This document shows positions 1 through 4,756 of a stretch of DNA of 5,757 bases, piece by piece. The notes under the pieces were generated by a model that made no database searches, was not told the origin of the DNA, and saw nothing but the letters and a program-made list of their open reading frames with translations. Each line of letters opens with the position of its first letter. Position 1 is the first letter of the stretch. The stretch comes from Acidobacteriota bacterium (lineage in GTDB: Bacteria; Acidobacteriota; Vicinamibacteria; Vicinamibacterales; UBA2999): NCBI GenBank assembly GCA_020851835.1, contig JADZBZ010000380.1, positions 1 to 5,757 of the forward strand. The letters run 5' to 3'. Position numbers and translations under genes: made by a program.

Positions 1-220
1 CGGCGGGCTGGATGCGCCGGATGAGGCCTTCGGACACCAGAAGACCCAGGGCGTCGTACACCGACTGGAGCGAGATGGCCCCGATCTCGGCGCGGACGAG
101 CTCGGCCACGGCGTCGGCCGTGCTGTGGGGCTGACCCGTCACGGCGCGCAAGACAGCCAGTCGCTGGGCCGTGACCTGAATGCCGTGCTGGCGGAGGAGG
201 TCGGCCGGGTCGGTTGCCAC
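1..220 (-). CDS. Fur-family transcriptional regulator (FurA/CatR/PerR type), N-terminal part
   Basis: This is the N-terminal 73 codons of a metal-dependent Fur-family repressor; the rest lies beyond base 1. The visible part is the winged-helix DNA-binding domain. Residues 8-20 read LLRQHGIQVTAQR, the usual first-helix pattern with T-x-QR. Residues 50-62 (SLQSVYDALGLLV) match the recognition helix, and 65-73 read GLIRRIQPA. The Q-x-VYD helix and the RRIxPA ending resemble the FurA/CatR branch, which senses peroxide and often sits beside katG or other catalases. That substrate call is an inference because the metal-binding C-terminal domain is not visible. The GTG at 218-220 is the only sensible start: an in-frame TAA lies at 230-232 and later starts would cut into the first helix. 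No Shine-Dalgarno sequence precedes it, and a candidate -10 box ends only 8 bases upstream, so the message may be leaderless. Confidence 0.87.
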   Translation of the reverse strand, partial: MATDPADLLRQHGIQVTAQRLAVLRAVTGQPHSTADAVAELVRAEIGAISLQSVYDALGLLVSEGLIRRIQPA

Positions 221-228
221 GTGTAGAG

Positions 229-255
229 ATTAGATCCAATCTTTGAATGATTCAA
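229..255 (-). promoter_or_regulatory. Candidate promoter of the Fur-type gene
   Basis: Read on the minus strand, TTGAAT (255-250) can serve as a -35 box. A -10 box TCTAAT (234-229, one mismatch to TATAAT) follows at a short 15-base spacing. A second reading with 17-base spacing gives the weaker TAATCT. Either places transcription start at or just before the GTG, consistent with a leaderless message. The patch is markedly A+T-rich within a G+C-rich window. The boxes were found by eye and no start site is known. Confidence 0.45.
243..255. promoter_or_regulatory. PerR/Fur-type operator palindrome TTGAAT-G-ATTCAA
   Basis: This is a perfect 6-1-6 inverted repeat. Its shape and its A+T-rich core with a GAAT/ATTC centre resemble the 7-1-7 boxes of PerR-like regulators (for example TTATAATnATTATAA in Bacillus). 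It covers the candidate -35 box of the Fur-type gene and lies 22 bases upstream of its start, the expected place for an autoregulatory operator. A second, imperfect 14-base palindrome (GATTAGATCCAATC, 228-241) lies next to it over the -10 box and could be a second half-site cluster. The assignment to this regulator is inferred from position and motif shape. Confidence 0.5.
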
Positions 256-486
256 GTATCCCCTGGACGCTGCCTGCCCCCCACGTCTGCAACGTTCCCC
301 ATCCCGCACACACCAACTCCTCGTGGGCCGCGCGCCGATGGTTCTCGTGCGTCACGAGGCGACGCCGGGATTCGACGCGGCACATCGTCCGAGGGTCCAC
401 GTCTGGAATAGACTCCTGGGTAGAGGCCACGAAGAAACGCCTCCCCCCAGCGCAATCCCGGTCATCACTCAAGAGGGGGAACCGCA
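256..486. other. Gene-free leader region upstream of the large gene
   Basis: No convincing protein is encoded on either strand here. The open frames are arginine/proline-rich shadows without family features. A small perfect hairpin (CTCGTG-CGT-CACGAG, 344-358) is present but lies alone. I see no good -35/-10 pair for the plus strand; TAGACT at 409-414 is an isolated -10-like word. If the large gene is instead transcribed from the A+T-rich patch near 225-262, its leader would exceed 200 bases. A purine-rich ribosome-binding site (AGAGGGGGA, 472-480) precedes the ATG by 6 bases. Confidence 0.4.
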
Positions 487-2670
487 ATGCCCAAGATCGT
501 CCTGAATGGTCGGACGCCCGACGAAAGGGTGCCCGAGCTGGTGGTGTATGCCACGGACGCGGGCCTCGAGCCCATCACGAGCGCTCGCGTCGACGACAAA
601 GGCAGCTTCAAGCTGCCTGACGATGCGCTCGAGAAGGCGACGTATGTCGCCATTGGCCCGGCGGCCGAAAAGAAAGTCGAGCGCCTGTCGCGCGACGAGG
701 TCATTCTGTACCGGTCGCACCAGTTCGCCGAGCTCCTGCACTCCGCAGACGCCATCGAACTGGCCCGCGCACGCTGGGAGCGGCTCCTGGTATTCCGCCA
801 CTGTGTGACCGGTCACGTGCGCTGGTGCGGCTGGCGCCACCCATGGTTCGACACACTCGTCGCCCCCAACTTTCCCGCCCGCGCGGCTGCGGCCGCGTAC
901 GCCAATCCTCTGGCCGGCGGCGCCGCCACGGCCATGTTCCGTCCGGAGCTCGACCTGGCGATCCTGCCGCTGCGGCGGTGCCGTCCGGTCTGCGAAGGCG
1001 TCGTCGAGGTCTACACGCGGCGCTGCTGCTGGAGACCGATCGTCGTGTTCGACCCGCGCATCGAGGAAATCATCGAGCAGCTCGAACACATCCCGATTCC
1101 CATCCCCGACCCTGATCCCGGCCCGCTCGGGCCCGGGTCGGTCGGGCCCGATCCGGTGCCGTTCCTCGAGGGCGGCGTGCCGGATCGACTCGCCCTCAAC
1201 GCCGCCCGCGATCGGGTGGCGTTGCGCGCCCTGCCGCCGGCCGAGCGGGTGGCGTACATCGAAGCCCGACCTTATCTGCTCTCGCTCTTCCGGTGCGGAA
1301 CACCCAGGCCGGTGGGTTCGGGGTTCATCGGGCCCGACGGCGAGTTCCAGGTCTGCTGGAGACGATTCCCCACGATCCTGCTGCCGCACTGTCGCGACGA
1401 GGTTGCCTACGTCGTCAAGCAACTCATCGACGGCGTCACGGTCACGATCTACGACGGTGTCGCGGCCGGCCGGTGGTTTGGCCTGAACGAGTCGCCGACG
1501 CTCACGACTTACCATCCGCGGGCCATCGCGTGTCGCGGCGGGGATGATCCGCCGCTGCCCGGTGCGGTGGCGTTCCTCGAGCTGATTGGCGATACCGGCA
1601 GCCATGATCTGGAGAGTCCGGCGCCCGATGGATGGGATCGCGTGAGCGCGCCGGCCTTCAACAGTGGCCTCTTGTACCCGGTACCGACCGCGGCGGCCGC
1701 TAAGGGACTGCTCCGGAACTGCAACCTGGGCGGCGTGGTGAGCCTGCTCTACCGCTTCAGCGAAGGCCTCCGCGGCGTCGGCGCCCGCTACTACCGGCTG
1801 ACGGTGCAACAGGCCAACGCTGCGGGCGACCCGGTGCCGGGCACGTCACAACGCATCGGCCCGTCCGGAGGACGGTGGCGGAAGTTCCGCTTCAGCGGGG
1901 GCTCGATTCAGGTGCTCAACGTGCCTCTGGCCGCACCGCCGGTCGCGAGCGGCGAGACCGACCTCTGGACCATCCCCTTCGACGCGGACCTGCCCTCGAA
2001 CGAGGAGTGGCTCGCGAACCAGTATCACGGCCAGCTCGATACCACTACGTTCCCCAATGGCCGGCATCTGCTGACCGTGGAGATCTTCGATTCGAACGGC
2101 AACCGCCTGCGTCCGACAGGGGCGGGCGGCGCCGGCACGGACACGCCGTTCACCTATCATCTCTGGCAGAAGTCGGGAGCGACCGACGTGTTCCCCAACG
2201 TGCCGTTCGCGGGGCTCACCCACATACTGTGGTGGGACAACCGGGCCGGTACGGGCGACATCGAGGGTGTGCAGGTGTCGGGCAGCCCGGTGCCGGTCGG
2301 CACCTGCCTGTTCCTGAGCGGGCCTTCGACGGCCGAGTTGCGCGTGCGCTACCGTGCGTACCACCCGGAGGAGATGTTCCTCCAGCGCTACTCGCTCACC
2401 TGCTACCGGGGCCTCGAAGGCGCCGTGCAGGCGCCGCCGACCATCGTCAACGGCGTGCTGCCCGTGGCCGATGCCACCGCAAACGCCGGCACGCCGCCGT
2501 CGGCAGCGGCCCTGTCGACTGGGGTGCCCTTTTCGGCTCTGCTCGGGTCGCACACCCGGTGCAGCTTCGCGGTCAACCTCATCACGTCGCTCAAGACCAC
2601 GAACGGTTCGGACTTCCTGCACCAGGGGAACCTGCGCGACACGGTCGCGTTCGCGCTGGAAATCACCTAA
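487..2670 (+). CDS. Large cysteine-rich multidomain beta-type protein of unknown function
   Basis: A 727-residue protein that I cannot assign to a function. The start is supported by AGAGGGGGA 6 bases upstream. Residues 4-44 look like a carboxypeptidase-regulatory/transthyretin-like beta unit, ending VDDKGSFKLP. Residues 103-190 hold cysteine-rich elements: C106, the WCGW at 113-116, C165, C169, C180 and C181. A proline linker at 202-226 (IPIPIPDPDPGP...) follows. A second beta unit at about 268-330 contains GPDGEFQVCW (282-291), CRDEVAYVVKQ (302-312) and VTVTIYDG. The part after about 390 looks beta-sandwich-like; residues 523-542 (PNGRHLLTVEIFDSNGNRLR) fit an Ig-like strand pair, and 577-585 contains LTHILWWDN. 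There are 14 cysteines in all, yet no signal peptide or membrane segment, so it is either cytoplasmic or exported by a non-Sec route. It stands alone as a transcription unit. Codon choice is G+C-rich in third positions, like its neighbours. Confidence 0.88.
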   Translation: MPKIVLNGRTPDERVPELVVYATDAGLEPITSARVDDKGSFKLPDDALEKATYVAIGPAAEKKVERLSRDEVILYRSHQFAELLHSADAIELARARWERLLVFRHCVTGHVRWCGWRHPWFDTLVAPNFPARAAAAAYANPLAGGAATAMFRPELDLAILPLRRCRPVCEGVVEVYTRRCCWRPIVVFDPRIEEIIEQLEHIPIPIPDPDPGPLGPGSVGPDPVPFLEGGVPDRLALNAARDRVALRALPPAERVAYIEARPYLLSLFRCGTPRPVGSGFIGPDGEFQVCWRRFPTILLPHCRDEVAYVVKQLIDGVTVTIYDGVAAGRWFGLNESPTLTTYHPRAIACRGGDDPPLPGAVAFLELIGDTGSHDLESPAPDGWDRVSAPAFNSGLLYPVPTAAAAKGLLRNCNLGGVVSLLYRFSEGLRGVGARYYRLTVQQANAAGDPVPGTSQRIGPSGGRWRKFRFSGGSIQVLNVPLAAPPVASGETDLWTIPFDADLPSNEEWLANQYHGQLDTTTFPNGRHLLTVEIFDSNGNRLRPTGAGGAGTDTPFTYHLWQKSGATDVFPNVPFAGLTHILWWDNRAGTGDIEGVQVSGSPVPVGTCLFLSGPSTAELRVRYRAYHPEEMFLQRYSLTCYRGLEGAVQAPPTIVNGVLPVADATANAGTPPSAAALSTGVPFSALLGSHTRCSFAVNLITSLKTTNGSDFLHQGNLRDTVAFALEIT

Positions 2671-2676
2671 ACCACC

Positions 2677-2711
2677 GGCGTTCGGGTCTGCCTGCGGGCA
2701 GGCCCGACGCC
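2677..2711 (+). terminator. Strong hairpin after the large gene
   Basis: The arms are 2677-2692 and 2697-2711 with a TGCG loop. They form 15 pairs, including one G-T wobble, with a single bulged T. The hairpin begins 6 bases after the TAA of the large gene. No T-run follows, so it is either a G+C-rich terminator without the usual tail or a 3'-end stabilising hairpin. Confidence 0.6.
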
Positions 2712-2741
2712 ATCTCTACGCGCCAGAGACTGACGGTGTAG

Positions 2742-2869
2742 GTCGTAGGGGCAGTGATTTCGGCGGCGACGCCGGCGCTGGCGCAGCAGGCGGGTCGCGT
2801 CGGCCTGACGATGGGCGCACCCGCAGCGTGGGGCTGCGCTCCACTATCGGAGCGATCGTCTACTTCTGA
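2742..2869 (+). pseudogene. Relic of an outer-membrane beta-barrel gene (internal deletion, no start)
   Basis: Two protein pieces in different frames look like the two ends of one small outer-membrane barrel protein. From 2742 the frame reads VVGAVISAATPALAQ, then QAGRVGLTMGAP. This is the end of a Sec signal peptide with an ALA-Q cleavage site and a first mature strand. An in-frame TAG at 2739-2741 removes the n-region and any start codon. A second frame, ending at the TGA at 2867-2869, reads TRSVGLRSTIGAIVYF. This is an alternating-hydrophobic strand with a C-terminal Phe, as in barrel proteins inserted by BamA. The switch falls near 2816-2822, so the central barrel appears to have been deleted out of frame. 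No ribosome-binding site or start remains, so I infer it is not expressed. Chance resemblance cannot be excluded because both pieces are short. Confidence 0.5.
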
Positions 2870-2913
2870 CCCGAGGGGGCGAGGAGGCGGTCGCCCGACC
2901 GTGGACGCTCATC

Positions 2914-2936
2914 GGCGCGGGCGGCCCGCCCGCGCC
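2914..2936. terminator. Perfect 11-1-11 G+C palindrome between convergent units
   Basis: The sequence starting GGCGCGGGCGG is exactly self-complementary around a single central C. As RNA it would form a stem of about 10 pairs with a 3-base loop, from either strand. It lies 37 bases beyond the stop of the minus-strand propeller gene, where the plus- and minus-strand units converge. A bidirectional terminator is therefore the simplest reading. No T-run is present on either side. A weaker hairpin (GGGCGA...TCGCCC, 2877-2896) lies beside it. Confidence 0.4.
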
Positions 2937-2972
2937 CGTTGCAGGGCCGCGCGACGGGCTCGCCGCCCCGCC

Positions 2973-4115
2973 TCAGCGCTTCAGCCGGGGAATGAACTTG
3001 GTCAGCCCCTGGATGGGCCCGACTTCGCCCGCGTAGACAACGCCCGCGGCATCCACGGTCACGCCTTCACCCATCGACCCGTAGCCACCCATCCCCGAGG
3101 CCTGCTTCGACACGTGCTCGGGCACGAAGTACCACACCTCGCCCGTCTTCGCGCTACCAACTCGGAGCCCCTTCCGCCAGCCCGGGTTGAAGTTGTCGTC
3201 CGATTCCGAGTCGATGGCGTAGAGCGTGTCGTTCTTGTCGATATAGAGCCCGCTGATCCGGCTGAACTGGTACCACGTGGCCAGGTGCTGGCCTTCCTGG
3301 TCGAAGATCTGGATGCGCCGATTACCTCGGTCGGCCACGAAGAGCCGCCCCTGCGAGTCCAGGGCGAGCGAGTGCGGGCCTCGGAACTGCCCCGGCCCGT
3401 AGCCCCACGAACCGAAGGTCTTGATCAGCTTGCCGTCGGGCGAGAACTTCGAGATGCGGCCGATGGCGCCGGGGCCGTCCTCGTCCAGGGACTGACCACC
3501 GTGCGACTCGCCCACGAAGATGCTCCCGTCGGGCGCGACGAGCACGTCGTTGGGCTCGGTGAATTTCGCGGGTGGATCGCCGGCTTCACCGGGCGTGCCG
3601 AGCACCATCAGCACCTTGCCCTGCGGACTGAACTTGGTGACGGTGTGGCCCTTGCCGGCTGCATCCGGGAACTTCTTCAGCTCCGCGGCCGTGGCCGATC
3701 GGGCATCCGCCACCCAGACGTTGCCCTGCCGATCGACGTCCATCCCGTGGGGCCACAGGATGAGCCCGGCGCCGAAGCTCTGCACGACCTTGCCGCTCGG
3801 GTCCAGCTTGACGATGGGATCGACCATGGAGCCGGCACAGGAGTTGGTGCCGCAGCGGTCGCCCGCCCAGACGTGCTTGCCGTCCACGTCCACGTTGATG
3901 GCGCTCACCGAGCCCCACGTGCGACCGTCCGGCAGCGTGCCCCAGTTGCGGACCGTCTCGTAGGGATTGGGCAGGTTGTTGACGGGCGTGACCTTGGCAT
4001 GCTCGGGCGGGCCGGTGGCGCCGCGCGGCTTCTGCTGCGCCAGGGCGGTGGCTGCCGCGGCCGCGATGAGGGCGGCACAGGCGAACGTGGCGGGGCGAGA
4101 GCGCGTCATCGTCAT
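2973..4115 (-). CDS. Secreted NHL-repeat beta-propeller, peptidyl-alpha-hydroxyglycine amidating lyase (PAL)-like
   Basis: A 380-residue exported protein. Residues 1-26 form a Sec signal peptide: TRSR, then a hydrophobic alanine-rich stretch, then ATALA|QQ. The rest is a six-bladed NHL propeller. Blade motifs include PHGMDVDRQGNVWVAD (122-137), PNDVLVAPDGSIFVGE (188-203), PHSLALDSQGRLFVADRGNRR (247-267), ISGLYIDKNDTLYAID (287-302) and GEGVTVDAAGVVYAGE (349-364). The order matches PAL, the zinc enzyme that cleaves peptidyl-alpha-hydroxyglycine. Two of PAL's zinc-binding histidines are in place (H123, H248), as is the arginine in ADR (R263). The third His-Asp pair (PHD in PAL) is replaced by GEG at 349-351, so true lyase activity is doubtful. 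C88 and C93 could form a disulphide. Three ATGs lie close together. I chose the one at 4113-4115 because AGAGGAG (4128-4122) ends 6 bases upstream; 4121 is too close to that site and 4109 would be 12 bases away. Confidence 0.88.
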   Translation of the reverse strand: MTMTRSRPATFACAALIAAAAATALAQQKPRGATGPPEHAKVTPVNNLPNPYETVRNWGTLPDGRTWGSVSAINVDVDGKHVWAGDRCGTNSCAGSMVDPIVKLDPSGKVVQSFGAGLILWPHGMDVDRQGNVWVADARSATAAELKKFPDAAGKGHTVTKFSPQGKVLMVLGTPGEAGDPPAKFTEPNDVLVAPDGSIFVGESHGGQSLDEDGPGAIGRISKFSPDGKLIKTFGSWGYGPGQFRGPHSLALDSQGRLFVADRGNRRIQIFDQEGQHLATWYQFSRISGLYIDKNDTLYAIDSESDDNFNPGWRKGLRVGSAKTGEVWYFVPEHVSKQASGMGGYGSMGEGVTVDAAGVVYAGEVGPIQGLTKFIPRLKR

Positions 4116-4142
4116 CGGCATCTCCTCTGCGTGAATGGGGCG

Positions 4143-4171
4143 ATTGTCGTCGGTCGGGCGGTTCGAATCAA
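4143..4171 (-). promoter_or_regulatory. Candidate promoter of the propeller gene
   Basis: On the minus strand TTGATT (4171-4166) and GACAAT (4148-4143) lie 17 bases apart, each matching four of six sigma-70 consensus positions. Transcription would start near 4136, leaving a leader of about 20 bases that contains the AGAGGAG ribosome-binding site. The spacer (4149-4165) contains CGGTCGG and CGGTTCG, whose complements recur at 4191-4205, so a regulator could bind across the promoter. Assigned by eye. Confidence 0.4.
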
Positions 4172-4205
4172 GCGCGCGCTCCGGCGCGGACCGACCGCCG
4201 AACCG
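4151..4205. repeat. Interleaved inverted repeats in the divergent intergenic region
   Basis: CGGTCGG (4151-4157) pairs with CCGACCG (4191-4197), and CGGTTCG (4159-4165) pairs with CGAACCG (4199-4205). The two pairs cross rather than nest, so they cannot both form in one simple hairpin. The four words are close variants of one motif, which fits a cluster of protein-binding half-sites. The region separates the minus-strand propeller gene from the plus-strand pilT unit. Confidence 0.4.
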
Positions 4206-4264
4206 ATCCTGATTCAAGCCTCCCGCCCGGCCGGCCGATTACGCGTGTCGCAGGCCTCAGCGCA

Positions 4265-4756
4265 ATGCCCGTGAAACCCGACGTGTCCGCCTACCGCGTG
4301 GAGAAGTTCCGCAGCCACGCCACCGTCACCCTCTCCAGCGGCGAGTCGGTGGAGGGCTGCTTCTTCCTGTCGCCCCTGAGCGCCCACGTGCCCGGCCCCG
4401 AAACGGTCGGCGAGCTGCTCAACGGCGAGCCCGGCTTCTTCCCCTTCGAGCTGCACGGCAGCGACGCGCCGCGGACGGTGCTGCTCAACCGCGCCCAGGT
4501 GCTGACCGTGGCGCTGGCCGGGCCCGAGGCCCGGCAGGTACCCGGCTACGACGTCGCCCGACGGTATCTGGTGGCCATCGGCCTGCCGAGCGGACCCCGC
4601 GTCATGGGCGAGGTAAGGGTCTACGGCGCGGCCGGACACGATCGGCTCAGCGACTGGACCCGCGCGCCCGAGCCGTTCCGCTATGTCGAGTGCGATCGGG
4701 GGACCCTGTTGGTCAACATCAAGCACGTCCTGGACGTGAGCGAGGCGCCACAGTGA
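4265..4756 (+). CDS. Small protein with two tandem beta-rich repeats, translationally coupled to pilT
   Basis: A 163-residue, apparently cytoplasmic protein with no signal peptide or membrane segment; I do not recognise a named family. It seems to consist of two copies of one unit. Residues 19-84 contain VTLSSGESVEG, then ELLN, FFPFEL and TVLLNRAQVLTV. Residues 101-160 contain VAIGLPSGPRVMG, then RLSDW, PFRYVE and TLLVNIKHVLDV. The repeated L-x-SG-x-x-V-x-G and VL-x-V patterns suggest paired SH3- or Sm-like barrels; that fold is an inference. The stop overlaps the pilT start as GTGA (4753-4756), which implies one message and coupled translation and suggests a role near pilus retraction. The ATG at 4265 has only a weak upstream AGG (4252-4254); a GTG at 4271 is an alternative start. 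No clear plus-strand promoter was found. Confidence 0.82.
   Translation: MPVKPDVSAYRVEKFRSHATVTLSSGESVEGCFFLSPLSAHVPGPETVGELLNGEPGFFPFELHGSDAPRTVLLNRAQVLTVALAGPEARQVPGYDVARRYLVAIGLPSGPRVMGEVRVYGAAGHDRLSDWTRAPEPFRYVECDRGTLLVNIKHVLDVSEAPQ

Noticed and set aside
344..358. Small hairpin CTCGTG-CGT-CACGAG considered as a riboswitch or terminator element
   Set aside because: Only six pairs, no T-run, no neighbouring conserved helices; expected by chance at this base composition.
243..620. Plus-strand frame starting in the A+T-rich patch and running into the large gene
   Set aside because: Basic, low-complexity product with no ribosome-binding site, and it overlaps the well-supported start at 487 in another frame.
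469..1809. Long minus-strand open frame (446 codons) opposite the large gene
   Set aside because: It lies antisense to a frame with a good ribosome-binding site and domain-like sequence. Its product is Arg/Asp/Gly-rich without family features, a known artefact of G+C-rich third codon positions.
1846..2741. Overlapping frames on both strands (minus 1846-2622, plus 1875-2741)
   Set aside because: Low-complexity Arg/Gly/Pro-rich shadows of the large gene, with no ribosome-binding site and no recognisable motif.
4122..4217. N-terminal extension of the propeller protein to the ATG at 4217
   Set aside because: It would bury the signal peptide behind 34 charged residues and ignore the AGAGGAG site directly upstream of the ATG at 4115.
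2754..4274. Plus-strand open frame of 506 codons opposite the propeller gene
   Set aside because: The minus strand encodes a clear NHL propeller with signal peptide and ribosome-binding site. Only the first few codons of this frame are meaningful, as the barrel relic.
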